Positions 53,013 through 61,510 of a stretch of DNA of 64,000 nt are shown here, in pieces. Below the pieces are notes generated by a model. That model saw only the letters and a program-made list of their open reading frames with translations, searched no databases and had not been told where the DNA came from. Both the position numbers and the translations under genes were made by a program. The first letter of the stretch is position 1, and the number at the start of each line of letters is the position of its first letter. Location of the stretch: contig JBEHWI010000013.1 in the NCBI GenBank assembly GCA_040217815.1, forward strand, positions 29,759 to 93,758. The letters are read 5' to 3'. This stretch comes from UBA5314 sp040217815 (GTDB lineage Bacteria; Bacillota; Syntrophomonadia; Syntrophomonadales; Syntrophomonadaceae).

Positions 53013-54689
53013 TTACGGCTCTGTCATTTCTTCGTATGGCTCAAAGCCATAAACACTTATTGAGGCCACTTGGCCGTTTTTAATATCAAACTGAACAACG
53101 GACTTCTTGCCCTGTCCAGAAAGGGAGGCATCAAATATTATGCCGTCCACCATATACATCAGGCTATTATCACGAGATTTTTGCGGATTTCCATAACATT
53201 TAATCACATCATCTTTTGTTGAACCAATTTTAATTCCTCGTGGCGTGCTGAAATCGCCTGATTGGTAATTGATTCTAATAACCCTCGGGTTGCGTTCGTA
53301 TGTCTGTATAACCCACAGATTGTCATAGATGATTTCGGTTTGTTGAATTTCATCAACAAACTTCTTTTTGGGTTTTCCTAAAATAGACTCCATTTCTGAA
53401 ACGAGCATACCCAGTGTGATAGGGCCCAATTTAAAATCCTGCAAGAGTAGCGGCCCTGAAAGCGTCTTCTGATCATCTTTCTTATCCTCAACTACCGGAA
53501 CGGCAGGTTCAGCAGGTTTGTTTAAGGCGGACTCGGTGGCCGTATTTATGGTTCCTGGAAAAGGCAACGTTTTGGCCTTTAATTCTAATTTTACCTTCTC
53601 CACAGGCTTCCAGTTATACAGCAAATACTCAGCAGCGTAAATCTTAGCTTCGCCGCTGTTCAAGTTTTGTAGAACCGCCACGGCATCCAGGTTTATCCCA
53701 TTCGTTTTAATTGCGCTTATTGCTATTGATTTTGCTTTCTGGCTGTCACCGGCAGCCTGGTAATAAAGCGCCAGATCACCTAGTAAACACTTATTGAGGT
53801 TCTCGTTAAATAACTGGCTAATAAGTGACTCCGCGTTGGCCTTATCCCCTGCTTTTACCATGGCGATTGCAGTAAGTAACTTGACCTTTTGATTCCCATC
53901 CTGAATGTAGGTTTTTGTTTTGTAGATTTCCATTGCTTTGGAAAAGTCATTGGCTGAGTAATAACTGTAGAATTCAAGCATAGCTGCTATTTTCTGATTT
54001 GTTGCATAGGTTAATTTGGGCCGCAGGTCAGACCAATGCCCGTTATATATGTCAGAAAGCACTAGATACGCTTCTTGTTGATTGAGTTCCAACGTCAGGG
54101 ACTTGATAACTAAACTAAAGGCCTCGTCAGCCTTGCCGTTTTGTTTAAGAAACAAAGCAAGGGTGTTGTAACCCCGGTAGTTTTCAGGGTATTTTTCAAC
54201 AGCCTGTCTCAAGGCCGCCTCAGCCTTAGTGTTGTCCCCTTGTTTCTGGTACACCATGGTCAAACCCCAGTAGGCCTCCAGGCAGTTTTGGCTGCCGTTT
54301 ATTATCTCCCGGAAGGCTTTCTCGGCATCGGTCAACTGCCCTTTATCAATATACATTCCCGCCAGACCCATCCTGAGGGTATTCTGATCACTGGCTGCAA
54401 CAGCAGCTGCACCTTTATCGTAAACAGCTTTGGCTTCATCATACTTGCCCTGCAGGGTGTAGACTTTGGCCAGACCTTGATAGGCTTTTACCTGCTTGGA
54501 ATCGATTTTTATGGCATCATTATAGGCCAGTATCGCTTTATCAAAATCGTTCTCACTTATGTACTTGACCGCTAAATCGAGCTTCTCCTGCGCCCGGTCC
54601 GCTGTCCCCCGCAACCACCAAACCGCGCCTATTCCAACTGCCAAAACCACGGCCAATAACGCTACGATACCTATTTTCTTTTTGTCCAC
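53013..54689 (-). CDS. Outlying membrane-anchored TPR paralogue with BamE/SmpA-like C-terminal pair
   Basis: 558 residues, GTG start (DKKKIGIVALL) after GAGGAG. Membrane helix at about 5-25, WLRGTADRAQEKLDLAVKY, TPRs of the YISENDFDKAILAYNDAIK type to about 370, ending LLYNWKPVEKVKLEL. The C-terminal 140 residues carry two related units, ITLGMLVSEMESILGKPKKK and PRGIKIGSTKDDVIKCYGNP, closest to the proteins at 27390 and 29159. It lies 15 kb from the main array, beyond the Tad operon, so the family has been transposed or the Tad operon was inserted into it. A pair of inverted AT-rich elements lies upstream. Confidence 0.85.
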   Translation of the reverse strand: MDKKKIGIVALLAVVLAVGIGAVWWLRGTADRAQEKLDLAVKYISENDFDKAILAYNDAIKIDSKQVKAYQGLAKVYTLQGKYDEAKAVYDKGAAAVAASDQNTLRMGLAGMYIDKGQLTDAEKAFREIINGSQNCLEAYWGLTMVYQKQGDNTKAEAALRQAVEKYPENYRGYNTLALFLKQNGKADEAFSLVIKSLTLELNQQEAYLVLSDIYNGHWSDLRPKLTYATNQKIAAMLEFYSYYSANDFSKAMEIYKTKTYIQDGNQKVKLLTAIAMVKAGDKANAESLISQLFNENLNKCLLGDLALYYQAAGDSQKAKSIAISAIKTNGINLDAVAVLQNLNSGEAKIYAAEYLLYNWKPVEKVKLELKAKTLPFPGTINTATESALNKPAEPAVPVVEDKKDDQKTLSGPLLLQDFKLGPITLGMLVSEMESILGKPKKKFVDEIQQTEIIYDNLWVIQTYERNPRVIRINYQSGDFSTPRGIKIGSTKDDVIKCYGNPQKSRDNSLMYMVDGIIFDASLSGQGKKSVVQFDIKNGQVASISVYGFEPYEEMTEP

Positions 54690-54710
54690 CGCAGATTCTC
54701 CTCTCGACCA

Positions 54711-54764
54711 TGTATTTCATAGAGTACTGTTCTTAATGATCCATTTAAGTATTCATGAAATACT
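54711..54764. promoter_or_regulatory. Two inverted copies of an AGTAyT-cATGAAATACw element
   Basis: TGTATTTCATAGAGTACT (54711-54728) and AGTATTCATGAAATACT (54748-54764) are near-matches in opposite orientation, and the second is itself an inverted repeat. They sit 22 to 75 bases upstream of the TPR gene start at 54689 on the minus strand. They could be a regulator binding site, or chance in AT-rich DNA. Confidence 0.35.
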
Positions 54765-54817
54765 AATGATTTCCTCCCTCACATTCTAATATGCCTTCCT
54801 TTTTAACAGGATTGTAA

Positions 54818-54853
54818 ATGCAAAAACATCCTCACCTTAGGGGAAGATGTTTT
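54818..54853 (-). terminator. Intrinsic terminator of the DnaD/DnaB-like operon
   Basis: On the minus strand AAAACATC (54853-54846), an inner TCCCC/GGTGA stem and GATGTTTT (54830-54823) form a hairpin followed by TTTTTG. It lies about 85 bases after the stop at 54939. Confidence 0.75.
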
Positions 54854-54938
54854 ACATTCAGAAATAATTTATTTCACCAATGAGTGTACGGTATGAATTC
54901 CGCCGGATAACTGTAATGCCTGGATGCCTAATTACCTT

Positions 54939-55235
54939 TCATGGGATCAAATCCTCGATAAGTCCGGCTATGCTTTTTAGGGCCTCCTGGTCCTGCATAT
55001 CCAAAGCCAGCAGGGTGGCCTTGATGATCTCGTTGGATTCCGGATCCAGGCGGTCAGGATCCCATTTTTTTAAGGCTTCCATCAGTTCCGGGCAGCGGCC
55101 CTTGACCACTGTCTGGTCCAACAAATTTAAAAGAAAATGCATTTCATGGTGGCTTATCCGGTGGCGAAGGGAAAGATCGACGATTAAACTGGCTGTTTCA
55201 TCATAGATCTTGTGGATTTTTTGCTCTTCGTACAT
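54939..55235 (-). CDS. Small helical protein downstream of the DnaB-like helicase
   Basis: 98 residues from the ATG at 55235, after GGAAGGG; an in-frame codon seven residues upstream is inside the helicase gene. It starts one base after the helicase stop, so the two are translationally coupled. It is charged and predicted all-helical (IYDETASLIVDLSLRHRIS, LLNLLDQTVVKGRCPEL). No family is recognised. Its place suggests a helicase partner, but that is inference. Confidence 0.75.
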   Translation of the reverse strand: MYEEQKIHKIYDETASLIVDLSLRHRISHHEMHFLLNLLDQTVVKGRCPELMEALKKWDPDRLDPESNEIIKATLLALDMQDQEALKSIAGLIEDLIP

Positions 55236-55236
55236 A

Positions 55237-56601
55237 CTAACCCTTCCTTTCCGCATCCCTCATAACCTGCTTTTGCAGGTCGAAAACAATGGGAATACGC
55301 TTGCCGCTTACACCGTCGCGATTTTTCTCTATATACAGGGCGTAATTGGGATTGTGGTATTTCTTCAGGTTTTCATCGGTTTCCAGGTCTTCCGGGTCCA
55401 GGGGGCTTAACTTTAACATCAGGTCGCACTCGTTTTTCATGCGTTTGGCCCCCTGCAGTGATCCGTCGGGGTTCAACTGCACCAGGCAGATAACCGCAAT
55501 CCCCAGGTTTTGGGCCAGAATCTTCTGGGTTTTGACGATCTGCTCCAGGAGCTGCCACTCGGCCAGGCGGGGGTCCATCTTGTCCATGCGGCCTATATAG
55601 TCAATTATCATCATCTCTATGTTTTTCTGGGCCTTAAACTTGCGCGCCAGGGAGATAGTCTTCTCCGGAGTCAGATTGGGGCAGGGATAGGAGTAAAAAC
55701 CGCTGACCCGCAGCCGGGAGTAAGCTTCCAAGACCTTGGACAATTCGGTCTCGGTAATATCCCCCTTGCGGATCAGATCATGGTCGATGCCGGCCAGAAT
55801 GGAAGCCCAGCGCAGGGCGATCTGCTGCCGGCTCATTTCCGTGTTCAGATAGAGCAGGTTCTTGCCGTTGTCCACCGCCACCGCTTTGGCGGTATGCAGG
55901 GCAAAAGCGGTCTTGCCGTGGCCGGTCTGGGCTCCCAGAATAATGAGGTCGCCCGGTTTATAGCCCAGGGTGATATGATTCAGATTGTCAAATCCAGTAG
56001 GCAATCCATCCAGTGGGATTACCCCCTTATGCTCTTCCTGGATCTCCTTGAAACGCAAAAAGCGCCGCTCCACTTCTTCATAACCCAGGTGGGCCAGCTC
56101 TTCGGGGGTGTCGATGTGGTCGTCCTGGTCCAGGGCGGTCAGGTTGGTTAGTTCTTCCTCGGCCAAAAGCAAAGTTTCTTCGACTTCGCGATCCGGATTC
56201 TCGTTAAGTATCTGCTGGTTGCGGCGCAGGAAGCCTTCAAAGCGGCGCAGCTTGGATTTATCCTTGACTCTTTTTATCCAGTACAGGATGTTCTCATCTT
56301 CTATGTAGTGTTCAGAAATGTATTTAAGCTCTTCAATATCTCGGGGATTGGAGAAAAGGCCCAGGGTATGCGCTTCCTTGAGAAGCTCCACATAGGTGGG
56401 GCGGATTTCCCGCTCATAGATGCTGCAGGTCAACTCAAACAGGTTGGCGTGCCGGGGTGAGTAAAAATCGCTGGCGGATAGCGCATTATAGGCCTCGATA
56501 CAGGCATCTTCAGAATGCAGCATGGAGGATAATACACGCCGCTCGCTTTCCAGGTCAAATAAATAGTCGTCTTTGCCGCTTGCTTTTACGGGCAGACTCA
56601 C
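55237..56601 (-). CDS. Divergent DnaB-like replicative helicase
   Basis: 454 residues, GTG start after GGAGG. An N-terminal DnaB domain (ESERRVLSSMLHSEDACIEA, DFYSPRHANLFEL) is followed by a RecA-like DnaB C-terminal domain: Walker A GAQTGHGKTAFALH, Walker B region MMIIDYIGRM, and LVQLNPDGSLQGAKRMKNEC. Canonical DnaB reads ARPSMGKT in Walker A and has a longer Arg-rich stretch in the QLSR loop. This protein departs from both, so it is probably not the housekeeping helicase but a second or phage-related version. It pairs with the DnaD-like gene 53 bases upstream. Confidence 0.85.
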   Translation of the reverse strand: MSLPVKASGKDDYLFDLESERRVLSSMLHSEDACIEAYNALSASDFYSPRHANLFELTCSIYEREIRPTYVELLKEAHTLGLFSNPRDIEELKYISEHYIEDENILYWIKRVKDKSKLRRFEGFLRRNQQILNENPDREVEETLLLAEEELTNLTALDQDDHIDTPEELAHLGYEEVERRFLRFKEIQEEHKGVIPLDGLPTGFDNLNHITLGYKPGDLIILGAQTGHGKTAFALHTAKAVAVDNGKNLLYLNTEMSRQQIALRWASILAGIDHDLIRKGDITETELSKVLEAYSRLRVSGFYSYPCPNLTPEKTISLARKFKAQKNIEMMIIDYIGRMDKMDPRLAEWQLLEQIVKTQKILAQNLGIAVICLVQLNPDGSLQGAKRMKNECDLMLKLSPLDPEDLETDENLKKYHNPNYALYIEKNRDGVSGKRIPIVFDLQKQVMRDAERKG

Positions 56602-56654
56602 CTTACCACCTCCGCCCCCTAATTATAACAGACCAACAACCCAAAGCCGCTGCT

Positions 56655-57815
56655 TTATTCTTTAGGGCTCGGTGGTACAAACGTTTCGTAGTTGCCTGAT
56701 ACGGTTGATTTCTCTTTTTTAGCATAGGCTGGAGCGGCTTTCTCATTTTTACTCCGGGCTTTATAATCTTGAATCTCCCGGTCGGCCTGCTCTGGTTGCC
56801 TTATCTCTTTCTTCATCCAATTGTGCAGGACGCTATCTATATATTCCAAACCACCATTGCGGGTGCGCTGGCACATTATTTCCCCGGCTTTCATGATCAT
56901 GGAGTGGCTGAAGCCCCAGTCATAGCGCCATTTATAGTATACCTTGCGCCGGGCCTCGGCGCTCATTTCGATGCCAGTGTAGTTGCCAAATCCGGCAATC
57001 TCCGGGTCAAAGGTGTTGGACCGGGCCGCCCGGGTGCTTTTCTCAACATCAATATAGTTGTTGAAATAACTCTCCAGCCCCTCCAGTGTAGATATGGAGT
57101 ATTCTTTCAGGTCCTTGGCGATCCGGGTCATTTCACCGGGGTTGTATATATTCCTCTCGAAGCACAGTTCCAGCATACAGAGCAGGAATTCCGGTGTAAA
57201 TTTCATTTCTTCCAGCCATTTGCGCACTTCCAGGCTCATCTTGTGGCTCATCAAATTGCCGGTTTTCTTGGAGATGAAATCGCCCACCTTTTTCAAGTTG
57301 CCATTGGGCAGCAGACTGTTGTTCTCGACCAGTCCTTTGGACCTTTCTTCCTCCAACTGCAGTTCCAGCTGCTCGATCTTGCTGCGGTAATCATCCAAAA
57401 GATCCGCTTTGTTTTCCTTATCGGCTGGAAGCGGAGCAGGATAGCTCTGGCGATGCAGATCCACATGATCACGAAGGAGCAGCTTCTCCGCCTTTTTCAG
57501 GAGGGGTTCCAGGGTTATCACCCGGTCGGCAAAGTTGGCCGCCCCGTCCAGCTGGATGACCTCGGCCCTGACCAGGTTGGCCAAACGGCGCGACAATTTA
57601 GTCTTGCTCAATGTCGGGCAATATTGCAAGACCTGTCCAACCTGCACGCCGATCTGAAAAAGGGGTTTTGTCCTTTCAAAGGTGTAGAAAATCGCCGTGA
57701 GAACACCGATGTCCTCAATTTCTATATCCAGTTCTTTAGAATAGTGTAATACGATGCCGGGAACGTTGGCAAAGCCCCACCGAAAGAGCTCGAGAAAAGC
57801 TGAATGCTGGTTCAT
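56655..57815 (-). CDS. DnaD-like primosome protein
   Basis: 386 residues from the ATG at 57815 (NQHSAFLEL), after GGGGGAGG. The frame extends 20 codons upstream across the promoter and is rejected. The N-terminal 110 residues look like a winged helix of the DnaD/replication-initiator type (LSKTKLSRRLANLVRAEVIQ). A central coiled coil follows (IEQLELQLEEERSKGL), then a C-terminal DnaD/DnaB_2 domain (TPEFLLCMLELCFERN, YKWRYDWGFSHSMIMKAGEIM, IDSVLHNWMKKEI). The order DnaD-like then DnaB-like suggests helicase loading. The large plus-strand frame opposite is a shadow. Confidence 0.82.
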   Translation of the reverse strand: MNQHSAFLELFRWGFANVPGIVLHYSKELDIEIEDIGVLTAIFYTFERTKPLFQIGVQVGQVLQYCPTLSKTKLSRRLANLVRAEVIQLDGAANFADRVITLEPLLKKAEKLLLRDHVDLHRQSYPAPLPADKENKADLLDDYRSKIEQLELQLEEERSKGLVENNSLLPNGNLKKVGDFISKKTGNLMSHKMSLEVRKWLEEMKFTPEFLLCMLELCFERNIYNPGEMTRIAKDLKEYSISTLEGLESYFNNYIDVEKSTRAARSNTFDPEIAGFGNYTGIEMSAEARRKVYYKWRYDWGFSHSMIMKAGEIMCQRTRNGGLEYIDSVLHNWMKKEIRQPEQADREIQDYKARSKNEKAAPAYAKKEKSTVSGNYETFVPPSPKE

Positions 57816-57846
57816 CAAAGCGTGGCCTCCCCCATGGTGTAAACGA

Positions 57847-57875
57847 ATTATAGCACCACGCTTGGACCTAAACAA
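57847..57875 (-). promoter_or_regulatory. Sigma-A promoter of the DnaD/DnaB-like operon
   Basis: On the minus strand TTGTTT (57875-57870) and a perfect TATAAT (57852-57847) are spaced by 17 bases. Transcription would start near 57840, about 25 bases before the ATG at 57815. Confidence 0.75.
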
Positions 57876-58045
57876 GTATAGTTGTTTGAAGGATTAATGT
57901 TTAAAAAGGGTTATTTTTATGTAAATCTTTGGCGCATGCCCGCTGAAAAGCTAGGAAGGCAAATCAAGCTCCAAATCCAAGGTTGACTCCCCGCTCAGCC
58001 ACACCATAGTCCTAAATTCACCCAGGTCTATGGACCCCATAGTGA

Positions 58046-58079
58046 AGAAAAATAGGGCTGTCAAAAAGCGACAGCCCTA
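58046..58079 (-). terminator. Intrinsic terminator after the beta-CASP nuclease gene
   Basis: On the minus strand TAGGGCTGTC, a seven-base loop and GACAGCCCTA form a perfect 10-bp stem (58053-58079), followed by TTTTTCTTC. It lies 14 bases after the stop at 58094. Confidence 0.92.
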
Positions 58080-58093
58080 CTTGATATTTTTCT

Positions 58094-59671
58094 TTATTTT
58101 AGATCTTTCGATAATTTTCCTAAAAGCTTTACTATTTCATCGTAATTGCCATCTTTGCTCTGGGCCACAAAATATTCATCCAGCTGGCGCCGGACATTGC
58201 GGTAGGCTATCTCAGCTGCAGCCTCCGGCCTGGGTTCTGGAACCCCCACTCCGCATGCGGCCAGCGAAGCCTCGGCGTTCAAAGTGTACTCATCCAGCCA
58301 ATCCGGGATTTCCAGGGGGATCTTGAACTCCTCGCTTATCATTCCAGCCAGGTAGTTCAGGGCTTTTTCCTCGCCGTGAACCAGGAATATCCCCCGCGGC
58401 TTTTTTTCAAACCCGCGCAGCCATTTCATCAACCCGTCCCGGTCGGCGTGGGCCGAATAGTAGTCAACGCTGCGTATGGCCGCTTTGACCGCCACCTGCT
58501 CGCCGTGAATGGTGACGATTGGCTCGCCCTGGAGAATACGGCGCCCCAGGCTGCCTTCCGCTTGATACCCGACAAATAATATGGTTGACTCAGGCCTCCA
58601 CAGGTTGTGTTTTAGATGGTGTTTAATACGGCCGGCGTCGCACATGCCGCTGGCTGAAATGATAATAGCCTTGCCCTGAACCTGATTTAAACGCAGGGAA
58701 TCCTCGGTAGTGCGAGAAAACTTGACTCCCAGTTCTTTGAAAGCCCTCTCGTGTTTGCTCAACATCTGCAGGGTTTCATCATCATACAGCTCGTTATGGC
58801 GCAGGAATATCTCGGTGGCGGAAATGGCCAGGGGGCTGTCCAGGTATATGGAAATGCCCTGGTCCAACTCTCCCCGATGGTAGATCTGGATCAGGTCATA
58901 GAGCAGGTCCTGGGTGCGCTCCACGGCAAAGGCCGGAATCACCAGATTGCCACCCTGGGCCATGGCTTCGTCGATTACCTTTTTCAATTCCACGCTGCGA
59001 TCCTTGGCCACTCCGTGAAGGCGATCACCATAGGTGGATTCCATTATCAAGTAATCAGCGCTCTCTATGACCGACGGATCTTTGATTATGGGCTGATTGT
59101 AGTTGCCCAGATCGCCGCTGAATACGAGCTTGATCTTGGAGCCTGCTTCCTCCACCCAGATCTCCAGGATATCGGAACCAAGGATGTGGCCGGCATCGCG
59201 CAGGCGTACTTCTACTCCGGGTGCTAGCGCTATTTTTTCGTCAGTGGCCAGAGTGCGCATGTTTGTTAAGGCTGCTGTGGCTTCTTCGGCGGTATAGACC
59301 GCTTCCAGGAGCGGCTGTCCGGTGCGCATTAGTTTGCGGTTTTTGCGCTGAATCTCCATTTCCTGAATGTGCCCGGAATCAGGCAGCAGGATGCTTATCA
59401 GCTCGCCGGTGGCGGAGCTGCAGTATATATGGCCTTTGAATCCTTTTTTAACTAGTTTGGGAACCAGCCCGGTGTGGTCGATATGGGCATGGGTTAAAAT
59501 GATGAAGTCAATAGTAGCAGGATCGACGGGGAAATCCCCATAATTCCTTTCTTTTAACTCCTTGGGTCCTTGAAACAATCCGCAATCTACGGCAAAAGAC
59601 AGTTTATCCGTAGTCACCAAATGGAAGGACCCGGTAACCGTCCTGGCCGCACCTAAGAATCTTAGTTTCAT
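58094..59671 (-). CDS. Metallo-beta-lactamase/beta-CASP RNA-processing nuclease
   Basis: 525 residues with GGGGGACG before the ATG. The MBL core has the HxHxDH motif in LTHAHIDHTG, further ligands in LRDAGHILGS and SGDLGNYN, the beta-CASP marker ESTYGDR, ISASGMCDAGRIKHHL and the C-terminal YYSAHADRDGL/FLVHGEEKAL motifs. This is the family of CPSF73-like and bacterial YSH1-type nucleases, acting on RNA in the cytoplasm. The last 60 residues are an extension without a known motif. It lies 38 bases after the unknown gene at 59710-60186 and is ended by a strong terminator. All metal ligands I can check are present. Confidence 0.92.
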   Translation of the reverse strand: MKLRFLGAARTVTGSFHLVTTDKLSFAVDCGLFQGPKELKERNYGDFPVDPATIDFIILTHAHIDHTGLVPKLVKKGFKGHIYCSSATGELISILLPDSGHIQEMEIQRKNRKLMRTGQPLLEAVYTAEEATAALTNMRTLATDEKIALAPGVEVRLRDAGHILGSDILEIWVEEAGSKIKLVFSGDLGNYNQPIIKDPSVIESADYLIMESTYGDRLHGVAKDRSVELKKVIDEAMAQGGNLVIPAFAVERTQDLLYDLIQIYHRGELDQGISIYLDSPLAISATEIFLRHNELYDDETLQMLSKHERAFKELGVKFSRTTEDSLRLNQVQGKAIIISASGMCDAGRIKHHLKHNLWRPESTILFVGYQAEGSLGRRILQGEPIVTIHGEQVAVKAAIRSVDYYSAHADRDGLMKWLRGFEKKPRGIFLVHGEEKALNYLAGMISEEFKIPLEIPDWLDEYTLNAEASLAACGVGVPEPRPEAAAEIAYRNVRRQLDEYFVAQSKDGNYDEIVKLLGKLSKDLK

Positions 59672-59709
59672 TGAGCGTCCCCCATTGCTTCAATATATTT
59701 CAAGAACTA

Positions 59710-60186
59710 TTATACTGCAACAATCTGTCTGGCGTCTCTCCTTTGCGCGAGTTTATTGTATTCCTGGTAAAAGTCTACTATTTCCAGCCGAATCATCTCC
59801 CGCTTGCCTTTAACCAGGGCTGCATTCAGATTTTCAAAACCGATCCGGGCGAACTCCCTCACCACTTCGTTGCTGTCCAACTCGGGAACCATCTCGGCAT
59901 AGCGGTTGTGAACCTGTTCAAAAATCGCGTAGTACAATTCCTTTATCTGGGCAACCCGTTTACCGACCAGTACCAGGTCAAAATCTTCCTTTTCAACTAT
60001 GTGGAGCAGGCTGTGGAACAGGTTATGCAAAAGTTTGTTATTGAAAACGGAGACCTTGACCTCGCGTTTATACTGTTTGCCCAGTACATAGTGCATATAT
60101 TCTTTTATCTCCCGTTGCCCACCCGGTTTAAGCGCTGTAAAGGCATTCAACAGCTCCACCTCTTCGTTGGTAAAATCACCCAGCAA
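59710..60186 (-). CDS. Conserved-looking cytoplasmic protein of unknown function
   Basis: 158 residues from a TTG at 60186, seven bases after GGGAGGT. A longer frame starting eight codons upstream would run through that site and is rejected. It is predicted mostly helical and basic (LKPGGQREIKEYMHYVLG, MIRLEIVDFYQEYNKLAQRR), with no membrane segment and no Cys. I do not recognise it. The ribosome binding site is buried in a 16-bp hairpin (60192-60234), so translation is probably regulated. It lies between the aminotransferase and the beta-CASP nuclease and may be cotranscribed with both. Confidence 0.8.
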   Translation of the reverse strand: MLGDFTNEEVELLNAFTALKPGGQREIKEYMHYVLGKQYKREVKVSVFNNKLLHNLFHSLLHIVEKEDFDLVLVGKRVAQIKELYYAIFEQVHNRYAEMVPELDSNEVVREFARIGFENLNAALVKGKREMIRLEIVDFYQEYNKLAQRRDARQIVAV

Positions 60187-60191
60187 TGTAT

Positions 60192-60234
60192 AACCTCCCT
60201 TATAGACCAATTTTCAACGTCTATAAAGGAGGTT
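60192..60234 (-). promoter_or_regulatory. Hairpin sequestering the ribosome binding site of the 60186 gene
   Basis: In the minus-strand transcript AACCTCCTTTATAGAC (60234-60219) pairs with GTCTATAAGGGAGGTT (60207-60192) over 16 base pairs around an 11-base loop. The single imperfect pair is G-U in this RNA, but would be a C-A mismatch in a plus-strand RNA. The helix therefore fits minus-strand transcription. The 3' arm contains the GGGAGG site five bases before the TTG start. Confidence 0.7.
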
Positions 60235-60247
60235 CCACTCTTGAACT

Positions 60248-60268
60248 ATAATTCCTCTTGGGAATTAT
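60248..60268. repeat. 8-bp inverted repeat upstream of the sequestering hairpin
   Basis: ATAATTCC and GGAATTAT are separated by five bases. No T-run follows on either strand. It may be an operator or part of the same leader RNA structure. Confidence 0.5.
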
Positions 60269-60317
60269 CGCATTATTCCTTTGTTTTCCTGGTGTTTTCG
60301 AGCCAATTCTTTTTCCC

Positions 60318-61505
60318 TTAAGCTCCCTTATTTTCTAAATTATCATAGGCGTGGCGCTGTAAAAACCGGCCCATACGCTCAATGGCCTGCTCAATATTGC
60401 CTATACTAGCCGCATAGCAGCATCTGATGAATCCATCCCCGTTGCTGCCGAAGGCATTTCCCGGCACTACCGCCACTTGCTCTTCGTGTAGAAGTTTCTC
60501 GCAAAAAACTTCGCTGTTCATGCCAGATATTGCTATGCTTGGGAAGCAGTAGAAGGCCCCCTGGGGTTCAAAGCAATCCAAGCCAATGTCTGCCAGACCA
60601 GATAATATTATCTTGCGCCGGTAATTATAGCTATCCACCATGCGCCGCATCTCTTCCTCACCGTGGCGCAGGGCTTCAATGGCAGCTTTCTGCCCCATGA
60701 TGGGCGCGCACATGATCGTGTACTGGTGGATTTTGGTCATAGCCGCGATAATATCGGGATGGCCGCAGGCATAACCCACCCGCCATCCGGTCATGGCGAA
60801 AGCTTTGGAAAAACCGTTTAACAAAATAGTGCGGTCCCTCATTCCCGGGAAGGAAGCTATGGAAACATGCTTGCCATAATAGGTTAACTCAGAATAGATC
60901 TCATCAGAAATAACTATCAAATCATTTTTTATAATAATATCAACCAGGGCTTTAAGATCATCGTGGTTCATTATCCCGCCGGTTGGATTGCTGGGATAAG
61001 GCAATATCAGAATCTTGCTTTTGGGAGTAATACAGCTTTCCAATACATCCGGCTTTAAACGATATTGATCTTCAAAAAAGGTAGGTACCGGTACCGGTGT
61101 AGCATAAGCCAATGTCGCACCCGGACCGTAACAGACAAAAGAAGGCTCGGGAACTAAAACCTCGTCGCCCGGTTCAGCCAAAGCGCGTATGGCTATATCC
61201 ACCGCCTCGCTTACCCCTATGGTCACCAGTATTTCTTTTTCCGGTGAGTACTCCACGCCAATATGGCGCTTCTGGTAAGCGGCTATTTCTTCACGCAATT
61301 CGGGAAGCCCCTGGTTGGAAGTATACATGGTTTCCCCCTTCTCCAGGGAATAGCAGGCGGATTCAGTAATATGCCAGGGGGTGGCAAAGTCAGGCTCCCC
61401 CACCCCCAGGGAAATTACCCCTTCCGTTTGCGAAACCAGGTCAAAGAACTTCCTAATGCCTGATGGTGGTATTGTTTTTACCACTTTAGATAAGTATCGC
61501 TCCAT
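60318..61505 (-). CDS. alaT: PLP-dependent aminotransferase, AlaT-like
   Basis: 395 residues of the class I/II fold-type I aminotransferases. PLP lysine lies in LLNGFSKAFAMTGWRVGYA, the Asn/Asp pocket in YPSNPTGG and VISDEIYSELTYY, and the C-terminal Arg region in GFIRCCYAAS. Its length is typical. It follows an Lrp-type regulator by five bases, the arrangement of alaR-alaT in Bacillus, and the common leader carries a T-box whose specifier reads GCC (Ala). An alanine aminotransferase role is therefore favoured, but aspartate or aromatic substrates cannot be excluded from sequence alone. Confidence 0.85.
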   Translation of the reverse strand: MERYLSKVVKTIPPSGIRKFFDLVSQTEGVISLGVGEPDFATPWHITESACYSLEKGETMYTSNQGLPELREEIAAYQKRHIGVEYSPEKEILVTIGVSEAVDIAIRALAEPGDEVLVPEPSFVCYGPGATLAYATPVPVPTFFEDQYRLKPDVLESCITPKSKILILPYPSNPTGGIMNHDDLKALVDIIIKNDLIVISDEIYSELTYYGKHVSIASFPGMRDRTILLNGFSKAFAMTGWRVGYACGHPDIIAAMTKIHQYTIMCAPIMGQKAAIEALRHGEEEMRRMVDSYNYRRKIILSGLADIGLDCFEPQGAFYCFPSIAISGMNSEVFCEKLLHEEQVAVVPGNAFGSNGDGFIRCCYAASIGNIEQAIERMGRFLQRHAYDNLENKGA

Positions 61506-61510
61506 ACTCT

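Noticed and set aside
55510..56151. Plus-strand open frame of 213 codons
   Set aside because: It is the antisense shadow of the DnaB-like helicase gene.
56769..57749. Plus-strand open frame of 326 codons
   Set aside because: It is the antisense shadow of the DnaD-like gene, which has a promoter, a ribosome binding site and recognisable domains.
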